Positions 53,148-61,731 of a stretch of DNA of 64,000 nt are shown one piece after another. Where the stretch lies: the NCBI RefSeq assembly GCF_000935355.1, contig NZ_JXZC01000001.1, forward strand, positions 1,240,001-1,304,000. The letters are read 5' to 3'. This DNA is from Rossellomorea aquimaris. Its GTDB lineage: Bacteria; Bacillota; Bacilli; Bacillales; Bacillaceae_B. The position numbers and the translations under genes are program-made. Positions within the stretch are counted from its first letter, which is position 1. The number at the start of each line of letters is the position of its first letter. Below the pieces are notes generated by a model. The model had not been told where the DNA came from. It searched no databases and saw only the letters and a program-made list of their open reading frames with translations.

Positions 53148-54039
53148 AAGAAGTCCCCACCTTTTCTATGAAGATATCGTTCAGGGACGGTTCTTCTAAT
53201 TCGAACTTACGAAGGAATCCCTTTTGAACAACGTCATGAAATACACTTTGAGCAGCATCCTCAGACTCGACCTGAAGAAGAACTCCTTCTGTTGTTTCTT
53301 TCAGCTTTGTCACGCCTTTCATATCCTTTAGATATAGAAGATCAAAATCGGAGTGAATCACTACATTCTTCTTCCCAAAGGAACGCTTGATCTCCTTCAA
53401 GCCACCATGCACCACGGGACGTCCTTTATGCATGATGCACAGGCTTTCACAGAGCTCCTCTACATGCTCCATGCGGTGGCTGGAGAAAACGATTGTGGTT
53501 CCATTATTCTTGATTTCCCTGACCGCATCCTTTAATAATTCAACATTAACCGGATCCAGACCGCTGAAAGGTTCGTCAAGAATCAGTAAACTGGGCTTAT
53601 GAATGACCGATGCGATAAACTGAATCTTTTGCTGATTTCCTTTTGAAAGTTCTTCAACTTTCTTGTTGACGTTTTGAGGAACATTGAATCGATCCAGCCA
53701 GTAATTCAGTTCTTCCATGATAGTCTTTTTCTCCATCCCACGAAGACGTGCCAGATAGACGATTTGATCACTTACCTTCATTTTAGGATAAAGCCCTCTC
53801 TCTTCAGGCAAATATCCAATTTCCGGACTTGTGGAATAATCGATCTTTTTCCCTTTCCACGTAATCTGCCCTTCCGAAGCATCTATCAACCCTAACACCA
53901 TTCGAAATGTCGTCGTCTTCCCGGCCCCATTCGCGCCCAGGAACCCAAACATTTCACCTGATGGGATGTCCAGTGACAGCTGATCAACTGCTGTAAATTG
54001 TCCAAACCTTTTGGTTACCTGTTGTATATTCAAACTCAT
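53140..54039 (-). CDS. yhaQ: ABC transporter ATPase YhaQ
   Basis: This 299-aa ATPase has Walker A GANGAGKTTTF, Q-loop YLPEERG, signature LSKGNQQKIQF, Walker B LLILDEPFSGLDP and switch H in SSHRMEH. A C-terminal 75-residue extension follows (DUF4162-like), as in NatA-type ATPases. It is the first gene of the yhaQP operon. The size equals that of B. subtilis YhaQ (298 aa). The overlapping stop/start with yhaP indicates coupling. Confidence 0.92.
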   Translation of the reverse strand: MSLNIQQVTKRFGQFTAVDQLSLDIPSGEMFGFLGANGAGKTTTFRMVLGLIDASEGQITWKGKKIDYSTSPEIGYLPEERGLYPKMKVSDQIVYLARLRGMEKKTIMEELNYWLDRFNVPQNVNKKVEELSKGNQQKIQFIASVIHKPSLLILDEPFSGLDPVNVELLKDAVREIKNNGTTIVFSSHRMEHVEELCESLCIMHKGRPVVHGGLKEIKRSFGKKNVVIHSDFDLLYLKDMKGVTKLKETTEGVLLQVESEDAAQSVFHDVVQKGFLRKFELEEPSLNDIFIEKVGTSYE

Positions 54040-54225
54040 TTCAGCATTCCCCTCCTATACCCGTAAACAAGCATCTTTTTTTCTCTCTAGTACTCTACGA
54101 TTTCATCCACAAAAGGTTTCATTTCCCAATTCTTTTTCATTATCAAATTATTTAGACTTTCCAAAAAAATGATAATATGAAAAAATAAAAGAGTAAATGA
54201 ATTCTATACAAAGGGGTAAAATACG

Positions 54226-54411
54226 ATGAAGGTCTACAAACTGACAGTCTTTGAAAAAGACGGAAAAAAGATTCTGGATGAATCCTTCGAAGCTTCATCC
54301 GATAGCGATGCAAAGAAAATGGGAGAATCCATGTTAGAGGAAAAGGGGTATGCCGATCATACTCACCGCTGTACTTCTCCTCTGGGGAAACTATTGTTGT
54401 TCCATGTGTAA
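54226..54411 (+). CDS. yhzD: YhzD-like small protein, 61 aa
   Basis: The protein is short and charged (KVYKLTVFEKDGKKILDESF, then SDSDAKKMGESML, then DHTHRCTSPLGKLLLFHV), with no membrane segment. The DHTHRCTSPxGKLLLFH ending matches the YhzD-like family found in Bacillaceae next to yhaQ and yhaR. AAAGGGG precedes the ATG. The conserved C-terminal His and Cys suggest metal or ligand binding, which is inference. Function is unknown. Confidence 0.78.
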   Translation: MKVYKLTVFEKDGKKILDESFEASSDSDAKKMGESMLEEKGYADHTHRCTSPLGKLLLFHV

Positions 54412-54422
54412 GACTTACATCC

Positions 54423-54467
54423 TGCATTACGGGTCACCTCGAGTGGCTTGTGATGCATCTTTTGTTA
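54423..54467 (+). terminator. Terminator of yhzD
   Basis: A 15-bp stem (54423-54437 with 54443-54457) contains four G-U pairs on the forward strand, around CTCGA, and is followed by TCTTTTGTTA. Confidence 0.6.
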
Positions 54468-54487
54468 TATGGGGGAGATTCATTGAA

Positions 54488-54522
54488 CAAAAAAGAACCA
54501 ACCTCCATCAGGTCAGTTCTCG
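54488..54522 (-). terminator. Terminator of yhaR
   Basis: AGAAC(CA)ACCT/AGGT(CA)GTTCT has a CA/CA internal loop and CCATC apex. The reverse strand continues with TTTTTTG. Confidence 0.65.
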
Positions 54523-54529
54523 TTAACCA

Positions 54530-55324
54530 CTATTCCCCCTTGAATTCAGGTCTTCTTTTTTCCACAAATGCACGAATGCCTTCCTGGTGATCGGAGGTTT
54601 GACGCATGAGCCATTGACCCTCTTTTTCAAGATCAAGCGCACGTTGAAGCCTGTCTTTGTTTAATGTGACATACACTTCTTTCGTTTTCAGCATCGCTTT
54701 TGTCGGTGCACTTAATACTTGCTTCGTGTAGCGCTCGATGCCCTCCTCCAGTTTACCCGAAGGTATCGCTTCATCGACAAGTCCTTTCATAAGGGCTTCT
54801 TGTCCTTCAAATACTTTACCGTTCCATATCATTCGTTTTGCTTTGTGCGTTCCCAGGCGTTCCTGAAGAAGAAAGTGACTTCCTCCATCCGGAATCAGTG
54901 CGATGCCGATAAAGTTCATGGCGAGCTTGCTGTCTTCTTCACACAAAATATAATCAGAGCAAAGCGCCAGGCTGAACCCAAGACCTGCAGCAGCACCATG
55001 TATACCTGTCAAAACTATTTTAGGCATGGTGTATAGCGTCATCACCAGTTCACTGATGGTATCCATAATACTTGAGAACTGTTCTTCTCCGCTTAATGAA
55101 AGCATGGATTTGATATCTCCTCCAGAAGAAAACCCCTTTCCTTCCCCTGTCAGGACCAATAAAGAAATAGATGGGTCATTTTTCACTTCTTTTAATGCAG
55201 CCAGGAGCTCTCCCATAAGCCCTGCATCCAACGCATTCAGTGATTGAGGACGGTTCAGCTGTAGCCTTGCCACCTTACCTTTCTTATGTAATTTTACTGT
55301 TTCGTATTGATTTGACACTGTCAA
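54530..55324 (-). CDS. yhaR: Enoyl-CoA hydratase/isomerase YhaR
   Basis: This 264-aa crotonase has GKGFSSGGDIKSM and GIHGAAAGLGFSLALCSDYIL as oxyanion-hole segments. The catalytic position region reads IALIPDGGSHFLLQERLG, with the first glutamate position replaced by a neutral residue typical of the isomerase-like branch. It corresponds to YhaR by position after yhaPQ and yhzD. TTG at 55324 follows GGGGAGGG by 6 bases. A longer frame to 55351 lacks support. Confidence 0.88.
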   Translation of the reverse strand: MTVSNQYETVKLHKKGKVARLQLNRPQSLNALDAGLMGELLAALKEVKNDPSISLLVLTGEGKGFSSGGDIKSMLSLSGEEQFSSIMDTISELVMTLYTMPKIVLTGIHGAAAGLGFSLALCSDYILCEEDSKLAMNFIGIALIPDGGSHFLLQERLGTHKAKRMIWNGKVFEGQEALMKGLVDEAIPSGKLEEGIERYTKQVLSAPTKAMLKTKEVYVTLNKDRLQRALDLEKEGQWLMRQTSDHQEGIRAFVEKRRPEFKGE

Positions 55325-55404
55325 AAAAATCCCTCCCCTTTCTTCTAGCATAGCGTAATATCCTATTTTTAGGAATTATTATTTTGAATAGTACAATAAT
55401 TCAA

Positions 55405-55436
55405 AGGAGAGATCGACTTCGGATCGACCTCTCTCT
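55405..55436 (-). terminator. Terminator of the acyl-CoA synthetase gene
   Basis: GAGAG..TCGA/TCGA..CTCTC pairs with G-U wobbles on the reverse strand around TTCGG. The downstream T tract is weak. Confidence 0.45.
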
Positions 55437-55442
55437 TACGAG

Positions 55443-57056
55443 TTATATTTGTTTCATTTTATCCTGCACTTGATCCCTCAAGGCTCTCTTCAAAAATTTC
55501 CCTACAGACGTTTTGGGAATCTCATCAAGGAACAGGATTTCATCCGGCAGCCACCATTTGGCAAACTGAGGTTTCAGAAAGTCCATGATTTCTTCTTTGG
55601 ACACATTTCCTTTTCCCGAGTCCTTTAACACCACACAAGCGATCGGGCGTTCCTGCCATTCTTCATGGGGAACTGCAACTACCGCTGCTTCGAATATATG
55701 TTCATGTGCCATGAGAGCATTTTCAATGTCTACAGAAGAAATCCATTCTCCACCTGATTTGATCAAGTCCTTTGTGCGGTCAACGATTTTAATGTAGCCC
55801 TCTTCATCGATGGTGACGACATCACCTGTATACAGCCAGCCATCACGGAATGCTTCCTCTGTTCTTTCATCCTCATAGTATTCAGAAGCAATCCATGGTC
55901 CTCTTAGGGCAAGCTCTCCCATTTCCTTTCCATCCCAAGCCACTTCCCCGTCTTTCCCGACGATTTTCATGTCTAATCCAGGGACGAGGATCCCTTGCTT
56001 TGCTTTCAAATCAAGCTTTTCTTCAGCAGATAGGGCATCATGATAGCTTTTCGATGCTGCAATCACAGCAAGTGGACTTGTTTCTGTCATTCCATATGCA
56101 TGCATGAACGGAATCCCGAATTTTTCTTCAAAGGTCCTGATCATTCCTTTAGGAGCAGCTGATCCCCCACATAAAACGGAACGAAGGCTTGAAAGATCAT
56201 AATCATTTTTCTCCAGTTCATTGAGCAGCCCAAGCCAAATCGTCGGTACACCAGCAGAGATGGTTACCTCCTCATCCTGCATTAACTTAGCCAGCAATCC
56301 AGGAGTGAAGTATGGTCCAGGAAGTACCTGCTTCGTTCCAAACCAAACCGATGCGAACGGAAGTCCCCATGCATTTACATGGAACATCGGTACGACGGGG
56401 AGGGCCACGTCTCTTTCACAGACACCAGTCGTATCAGCAAGCCCCAGCGCCATGGCATGCAGGACGATTCCACGATGAGAATAAATGACCCCTTTAGGAT
56501 TTCCGGTCGTGGCTGAGGTGTAACACATCCCGGCAGGAGCATTTTCATCGATGTCAGTCCTGAATTGGAAAGAAGGGTCGCCTTCCTCAAGCAACCTTTC
56601 ATAATGATAAACTGGTTCCAAAGTGGTTTCCGGCAAGTCTCCATCCGTCATTACAATGAACGCTTTGACGGTCGGTATCTGGTCTTGGATTTTTTCAATG
56701 AGCGGTACGATGTCTGAGTCGATGAGCAATACCTGGTCCTTGGCGTGATTGATTATATATACGATGTGCTGAGGTGATAAGCGGATATTGATCGTATGTA
56801 GTACGGCACCACTACATGGAATGGCAAAGTACGCTTCAAGATGCCGGTGATGATTCCAAGCCAGTGTACCGACCTTATCCCCTTCTTCTACCCCAAGTTT
56901 AGAAAGGGAGCTTGCAAGTCTGCGTGTCCTTTCCCCCCACTGTTTATAGGTAAAGCGGTTAATTCCGGACTCCGTACGTGAAACAATTTCTTTCTTAGGA
57001 AAATACTTTTCAGCTCGTTCAATCATTTGTGTCAGAAGCAGAGGTGTTTGCATCAT
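55443..57056 (-). CDS. Medium/long-chain acyl-CoA synthetase (AlkK-like ANL enzyme)
   Basis: This 537-aa ANL enzyme has the motifs YTSATTGNPKGVIYSHRG, GMTETSPLAV, YTGDVVTIDEEGYIKIVDRTKDLI and the catalytic lysine in PKTSVGKFLKRALRDQ. The SATTGNPKG P-loop and LPMMHVxAWG-like VPMFHVNAWGLPFA place it with AlkK-type synthetases rather than with LcfB. It is monocistronic. Two adjacent ATG codons follow GGGGAGAG. A near-consensus cre box lies 23 bp before the start, pointing to glucose repression. Confidence 0.88.
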   Translation of the reverse strand: MMQTPLLLTQMIERAEKYFPKKEIVSRTESGINRFTYKQWGERTRRLASSLSKLGVEEGDKVGTLAWNHHRHLEAYFAIPCSGAVLHTINIRLSPQHIVYIINHAKDQVLLIDSDIVPLIEKIQDQIPTVKAFIVMTDGDLPETTLEPVYHYERLLEEGDPSFQFRTDIDENAPAGMCYTSATTGNPKGVIYSHRGIVLHAMALGLADTTGVCERDVALPVVPMFHVNAWGLPFASVWFGTKQVLPGPYFTPGLLAKLMQDEEVTISAGVPTIWLGLLNELEKNDYDLSSLRSVLCGGSAAPKGMIRTFEEKFGIPFMHAYGMTETSPLAVIAASKSYHDALSAEEKLDLKAKQGILVPGLDMKIVGKDGEVAWDGKEMGELALRGPWIASEYYEDERTEEAFRDGWLYTGDVVTIDEEGYIKIVDRTKDLIKSGGEWISSVDIENALMAHEHIFEAAVVAVPHEEWQERPIACVVLKDSGKGNVSKEEIMDFLKPQFAKWWLPDEILFLDEIPKTSVGKFLKRALRDQVQDKMKQI

Positions 57057-57078
57057 ATTCGATCTCTCCCCTCAATTC

Positions 57079-57092
57079 GGTAAGCGTTTACA
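57079..57092. promoter_or_regulatory. CcpA cre box upstream of the AlkK-like synthetase
   Basis: On the reverse strand TGTAAACGCTTACC matches TGWAANCGNTNWCA at 13 of 14 positions and is palindromic (GTAAACGCTTAC core). It lies 23-36 bp before the start codon. Confidence 0.65.
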
Positions 57093-57269
57093 AAAATGTC
57101 TGATATTTATGTCTATTTTAAGTAATTCTACCTTTTTACGATTAATCCTTTATGTAATGTTGAAAAATTCCGATAATTGACGTTTTATCTTTTGTTACAA
57201 CCAGCTATGAGTTGATGATATGGTGACTTATGTAATGTACAAATTCTTGTGGTTGCACATGATCAGACA
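57093..57269. other. Upstream region of the AlkK-like synthetase
   Basis: This AT-rich stretch of about 180 bp has no open frame with a start and no hairpin. I see nothing to annotate apart from possible -10-like TATAAT variants. Confidence 0.3.
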
Positions 57270-57312
57270 AAAAACACGCTGTGCAGGATCTTCTCCCGAA
57301 CAGCGTGTTTTT
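57270..57312. terminator. Terminator of hemZ
   Basis: AAAAACACGCTGT/ACAGCGTGTTTTT is a perfect 13-bp stem with a 17-nt loop and T7 in both directions. Confidence 0.85.
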
Positions 57313-58809
57313 TTATGAAAACAAATCATCAAGAATCTTTATCTTCTTTTCTGTATACTCTTTAAAGCCAAGGTTATAGGCGTTAGGCTCTTTCGGATTG
57401 GCAAAGTGAGTGATCTTTCCTGTCTTCGGATCGATAAATTTACTTGCCGCTCCACATCCTATTCCGATTATCGTCTGTACTTCTTCCATGATCATGATGT
57501 TATAAATGCTATCCTGTCCGGGCAGGGCGTAACCGACATTTTCCAGGTTCCCGAGAATGTTCTTCTGACGGTACAAATAGTATGGCTCGTAACCATGCTC
57601 CTTTGTCCACTCTTCAGCTCGATTCATCATCTTATCGATTTCGAACCGGTCTGCCACCTTGTACTTGTCTTTGTTCTTCGTCATTTCAGAAGCACGTTTA
57701 AAGGAAAGAGTGTGGACAGTCAACGATTCCGGCATGAGTTTCTCGGTTTCATCCAAAGAATGCTGAAGCTCCGGAAGTTCTTCACCGGGAAGGCCGATAA
57801 TCAGATCCATATTGATGTTGTTCATTCCCATGTCGCGGGATAAGTGAAATTTATCAATTGTCTCTGCCACTGTATGATGACGGCCGATCGCTTTTAGTGT
57901 TTCCTGAGTGTACGACTGAGGGTTGATGGAAATGCGATCGATATTCCATTTATTGAGTACCTCAAGTTTATCAGTGGAGATCGTATCGGGTCTCCCCGCT
58001 TCCACTGTCACTTCCCTTACCTTGTCCACATCGGGGAAGGAGCGATACATTTCTTCGTATAAGGCATCCATTTCTTCTGCGGTGATGGACGTCGGTGTAC
58101 CGCCACCGTAATAAATAGTCGTAATCTTGACGTTGTTCTTCTTCAGCCAGCGTCCCATTTCCTGGATTTCGTAGTGAAGTCCGGCCAGGAAGGAATCGAC
58201 CCGTCCTTGTTTGCCAAGAATGGCATATGCCGGGAAAGTGCAATAGGCGCATTTGGTCGGACAAAATGGGATTCCGATATAAATGCTTACTTCATGCTGC
58301 AGATCATAGAGGTCTGGTACAACAGATAACTGTCGGTCTACTATATTTTGCATCAGCTGAATTTTTTCATCGGTAATGAGGTATTCTTCCTTCAATTTCG
58401 AATGAATTTCTTCCTGGGGCACTCCCAACTGCGTCTGCTTATGCAGGAGCTTGGTTGGTCGGATTCCCGTTAAAATCCCCCACTTTTGCCTGATTCCCGT
58501 CAAGTCTTGAAGTACATTTAAATACACATGGGATACGGCAGTTTTCAACTGTTTGAATCGTTCTTTCTCATTTTCATACGTTGCCCAATCATGTTCATAC
58601 TTGGCAGTGTATGATTGTTCAGAGAACGGTTTTGTTAATAACGCTTCTGCTCTAATCTTTTCTTCTATCGAAAGCTCTATATGGACTTGAAGATCAGCGC
58701 CTTCACAAACACCAAAGTGAATCACGGATTCTTCAAAAAATAAATTCGCAATCAATCTCAGAGGGCGCTCGAAACGCTCATCCTCGATCCCTTTTATCAA
58801 AACATTCAC
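57313..58809 (-). CDS. hemZ: Oxygen-independent coproporphyrinogen dehydrogenase-like HemZ
   Basis: This 498-aa radical SAM protein has the 4Fe-4S motif C183-P-T-K-C187-A-Y-C190 and the SAM-binding TIYYGGGTPTSI. It resembles HemN-like HemZ of B. subtilis (501 aa). The N-terminal 170 residues form an extra domain (RPTKLLHKQTQ near 117-127) absent from HemN. HemZ acts in anaerobic heme synthesis. It is unlinked to hemEHY here. It starts just downstream of a 9-base G run. Confidence 0.93.
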   Translation of the reverse strand: MNVLIKGIEDERFERPLRLIANLFFEESVIHFGVCEGADLQVHIELSIEEKIRAEALLTKPFSEQSYTAKYEHDWATYENEKERFKQLKTAVSHVYLNVLQDLTGIRQKWGILTGIRPTKLLHKQTQLGVPQEEIHSKLKEEYLITDEKIQLMQNIVDRQLSVVPDLYDLQHEVSIYIGIPFCPTKCAYCTFPAYAILGKQGRVDSFLAGLHYEIQEMGRWLKKNNVKITTIYYGGGTPTSITAEEMDALYEEMYRSFPDVDKVREVTVEAGRPDTISTDKLEVLNKWNIDRISINPQSYTQETLKAIGRHHTVAETIDKFHLSRDMGMNNINMDLIIGLPGEELPELQHSLDETEKLMPESLTVHTLSFKRASEMTKNKDKYKVADRFEIDKMMNRAEEWTKEHGYEPYYLYRQKNILGNLENVGYALPGQDSIYNIMIMEEVQTIIGIGCGAASKFIDPKTGKITHFANPKEPNAYNLGFKEYTEKKIKILDDLFS

Positions 58810-58907
58810 GTTCTAATCACCTTTTCCAAAATCTAATAAGCTTTTATAAGTGTACAGAAAGGGGGGGGGAATGGTCAATGGCCGGCGGGCTCAACTCATA
58901 TAAAAAC

Positions 58908-58943
58908 AACACCCCGCATTTCCTCATGGAAGTGCGGGGTGTT
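58908..58943. terminator. Terminator of yhaX
   Basis: CAACACCCCGCA/TGCGGGGTGTTG is a perfect 12-bp outer stem with a TTTCC/GGAAG inner pairing, followed by CTTTTC. Confidence 0.8.
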
Positions 58944-58948
58944 GCTTT

Positions 58949-59821
58949 TCAGGATTTAATGATGTTCATTTTTTTCAGGAATGGGATGGGGTGCTGCTTC
59001 CGGAATAGTTCTGTTACAAAGTACGGGATGCCTTTTTCGCTTTGGCTGCGTGTAATCCAGTTCGCTGCTTCTCTTACCTGTCTTGGGGCGTCTCCCATAG
59101 CAACACCAAGACCGCAGCATTCCAAGGAATCGATGTCATCCAGCCCCGATCCGACCATCACGATTTGATCCTTCTTCACTCCAAGGCGCTCAGACAGATA
59201 CATCAGCCCCCGTAGCTTCGATACGCCCCTTGGTACGATATCCAGCTTATAGTCAGATGTCGGAATGGCGTCCACCTCTTCATACATCCCTTTTAAAGAT
59301 GCGACAACGTCCCACACATCTTCCCGGTGCTCCATGACCACCGATATCTTCGGAACCGACATTGGATTCTCTAAGAGATAATCACTCACACGGTCCACAA
59401 ATTGCTTACTATACAGTAATTTGGACTCTCTTTGCCAAGAGATTTTCGCCATATCCCTTGCCTGGGAATTGGCTTTGCCAACGATGGAGCGCTTCTCATG
59501 GGAAAGGTGTACCTGACTAGAGAACCCTTCGAGGAATTGAGCAATTTCATACGTAATGTCTTCGGCAATCTTCTTTACATACATCGGTTTTTCGAGCTCA
59601 CCAGCGATATAGGCCCCACTATGTGTGACGAGCGGGGTTTTGAGCTTTAGGGCTTTGGCTACTTTTTTTGCTGAAGCAAAGCTCCTGCTTGTAACCAATG
59701 TGACCGGTACCCCTTTATCTTGGACGTACTCAATTGCATCCTTTGTTTCCTTCGCAATTTTTCCGTTTTCATTTACAATTGTACCATCAATATTTAACGC
59801 TAACATTCTATAGATCATCAT
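58949..59821 (-). CDS. yhaX: YhaX-like HAD-fold protein with degenerate active site
   Basis: This 290-aa protein has the Cof-type HAD fold with motif II-like LVTSRSFASAKKVAK, motif III-like YKLDIVPRGVSKLRGL and C-terminal GVAMGDAPRQVREAANWITRS. Motif I reads LNIDGT: the first (nucleophilic) aspartate of DxD is N. Motif IV reads VGSGLDD, with the usual GD replaced by GS. YhaX of B. subtilis carries the same NIDGT as I recall, so this is a conserved non-standard member. It may bind a phospho-ligand without hydrolysing it. Confidence 0.85.
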   Translation of the reverse strand: MMIYRMLALNIDGTIVNENGKIAKETKDAIEYVQDKGVPVTLVTSRSFASAKKVAKALKLKTPLVTHSGAYIAGELEKPMYVKKIAEDITYEIAQFLEGFSSQVHLSHEKRSIVGKANSQARDMAKISWQRESKLLYSKQFVDRVSDYLLENPMSVPKISVVMEHREDVWDVVASLKGMYEEVDAIPTSDYKLDIVPRGVSKLRGLMYLSERLGVKKDQIVMVGSGLDDIDSLECCGLGVAMGDAPRQVREAANWITRSQSEKGIPYFVTELFRKQHPIPFLKKMNIIKS

Positions 59822-59967
59822 TGGTGTCCCCCCTATATGTTGTCTACTCCCTTTCTTTACTTTTATGAATGAAGGGAGACAAATATGACAAGGGGGTCAG
59901 GTAATTCGGAAATTATGAATTCACGGAGGAGCGGTGCCCGATTCCACCTTTTATGCATCTTTATACC

Positions 59968-60006
59968 TTTAAAAAAGACCGACTCCCCATCAGGAAGTCG
60001 GTCCAT
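59968..60006 (-). terminator. Terminator of yheA
   Basis: GACCGACT/AGTCGGTC is a perfect 8-bp stem around CCCCATCAGGA, with TTTTTTAAAGG following on the reverse strand. The 150-bp stretch upstream of yhaX (59822-59967) shows no other feature. Confidence 0.7.
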
Positions 60007-60011
60007 CACTA

Positions 60012-60365
60012 TTATTTCTGCATTGAACCGTAAAGTTCTTCAAGCGGCTTCATGATGACTTTGTTCAAGTCATTGATGACCATGCTCATGCGTTGCTCAG
60101 CTTCCATAAGCTTTGCGATTTTTTCGTGTTGTTGAACAAGTTGAGCTGTCTTTTGAGCTTGCTCTACTTCTTCTTGAGAGATTTCTTCACCGCTCATTTG
60201 TTTTTGTTGAAGATTCATTTGAATGTTTCTGAAGTTTTCAAACATCTTGTTAGCAGATTCGTCATTGTTTACTTCGTCATACATTTTTTTCAGTTGTAGA
60301 AATTCATCGCTTTGACGCAAAGCACTTTCCAATTCGTTCGCTTGATCGTATAAGTTAATAGCCAA
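60012..60365 (-). CDS. yheA: YlbF/YmcA-family protein YheA
   Basis: This 117-aa helical protein has the Com_YlbF pattern: LYDQANELESALRQSDEFLQLKK, FRNIQMNLQQKQMSGEEISQEE and LVQQHEKIAKLMEAEQRMSMVINDLNKVIMKPL. Related YlbF, YmcA and YaaT form a complex that affects RNase Y. YheA is a stand-alone paralogue of unknown role. AGGAGG precedes the ATG. It forms a short unit upstream of yhaX. Confidence 0.9.
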   Translation of the reverse strand: MAINLYDQANELESALRQSDEFLQLKKMYDEVNNDESANKMFENFRNIQMNLQQKQMSGEEISQEEVEQAQKTAQLVQQHEKIAKLMEAEQRMSMVINDLNKVIMKPLEELYGSMQK

Positions 60366-60460
60366 AATACGTACCTCCTATAATTTCACTCTATGTTTCC
60401 TACACCACTATAACAAACTATAGAGTGAAATTCTAGGAAGGACCCTTAGGCCATGCTGAA

Positions 60461-61600
60461 TTAAGAGATAAAGAGGGCTATGACCCCTTGAACGATTCCG
60501 ATCACTCCTCCAAGTAATGCCCCTAAGTAGGTGATCATCTTGAATTCACGACGGGAAATGCCGAGAACCAATTCTTCCAATCTTCCAACTGAAAAAGATT
60601 CAACCTGCTCCTGCACAATATGCTGCAGGTGCATCTTCTCCATGAGGTTCGGAATCTTCTTCGATAAGAGGTCCGTCCCTCTGTCCACCCATCTTGGGAG
60701 CTGGAGGTTGAAGAAGGAATCCTTATGTGGCTCAATAAAGTGTCTTAACGGCTTACATAGGTGGCCTTCGATGTTGACGAGTTTGATCAGGGATGCCTGG
60801 AAGGTCTGAATCAGATCATCTTCCGGTAATCGATCGAGAAATTCTCCCAGCTTCATTTGTTTCAGTTTGGACCATTCTTTTGTCAGCAGATTGAATAGGA
60901 TTTCCTGTGTCCCCTCATGCTTGATGAACTTTACGATTTCAGGTTGTACTTTGTCAGCAACCGATGTGTTACCCAGGAACATTCCCAGCATGTTTCCAAG
61001 CATACCCCGTTCTTTCAGAAAATCGTCAATCATTATTTTCACTTTCAGCTTTCCTTCAGGGCTTGTGAAATAGGCTTCCGCCCGGTTTGCGATAAAGTCA
61101 ACAAGCTTAGGAATACTTTCTTCTACTTTTTCCTGCCATTTTTCAGGAAGAGCCTCTTCAAGATTTTTAGATGTGTAGGACGCCTTCGTATCTTTCACCT
61201 TTACAGCTACCCACTCCTCAAGCCATCCATTAATTCGCTCTGAGGAGACAGGGATTTGCAGGATGTCCAGCCATTCATTCACGGTTTTGTCCGATGTGAA
61301 GACAGGCTGTATTTCTTCTGACAGCCAATGGGTTACATCCTTTTGAAAATGTTCGTTCATCACTTTTTTCTGAAGGCTTTCAGGAGTGATTAAGTGCTCG
61401 ACCACCATTTTCCCAAGTTGTTCTGCCAATTCTCCCCGGCGTTTTGGGATCAACCCCGGTGTGAATGGTACTTTAAATTTCCCGATATAGTAAGCCCTAT
61501 AAGGTCTGAATAACATTTTAATGGCTAATGAATTGGTGACTCCTCCAATGAGGGCTCCAATCAAAACCATGAACAGTATTAGGATGAAAGCATCCATCAT
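60461..61600 (-). CDS. yheB: DUF445 membrane protein YheB
   Basis: This 379-aa protein (B. subtilis YheB has 377) has one N-terminal helix pair (ILFMVLIGALIGGVTNSLAIKML), a long amphipathic middle predicted as helical, and a C-terminal helix (YLGALLGGVIGIVQGVIALFI). The segment KMLFRPYRAYYIGKFKVPFTPGLIPKRRGELA is the DUF445 signature, given here in part. Found with yheC and yheD in spore-formers. GGAAGG lies before the ATG. Its role is unknown. Confidence 0.92.
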   Translation of the reverse strand: MMDAFILILFMVLIGALIGGVTNSLAIKMLFRPYRAYYIGKFKVPFTPGLIPKRRGELAEQLGKMVVEHLITPESLQKKVMNEHFQKDVTHWLSEEIQPVFTSDKTVNEWLDILQIPVSSERINGWLEEWVAVKVKDTKASYTSKNLEEALPEKWQEKVEESIPKLVDFIANRAEAYFTSPEGKLKVKIMIDDFLKERGMLGNMLGMFLGNTSVADKVQPEIVKFIKHEGTQEILFNLLTKEWSKLKQMKLGEFLDRLPEDDLIQTFQASLIKLVNIEGHLCKPLRHFIEPHKDSFFNLQLPRWVDRGTDLLSKKIPNLMEKMHLQHIVQEQVESFSVGRLEELVLGISRREFKMITYLGALLGGVIGIVQGVIALFIS

Positions 61601-61731
61601 GATTGCACCTTCCTTTTCTACTTCTCCAGTTTGAACATTTTGCCCGGGTTTACATAGAATGCTATATCAACATTAGCCCAATAAATAATTATAGAATCAT
61701 TCTTACGGGTTATGCAAACGGGGAATGCCGG

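Noticed and set aside
57406-57843. Forward frame of 145 aa opposite hemZ
   Set aside because: Antisense shadow of a conserved radical SAM gene.
58861-58869. Run of nine G between hemZ and yhaX as a phase-variable tract
   Set aside because: It is intergenic, with no overlapping frame that a length change would switch. Single homopolymer runs of this length are common.
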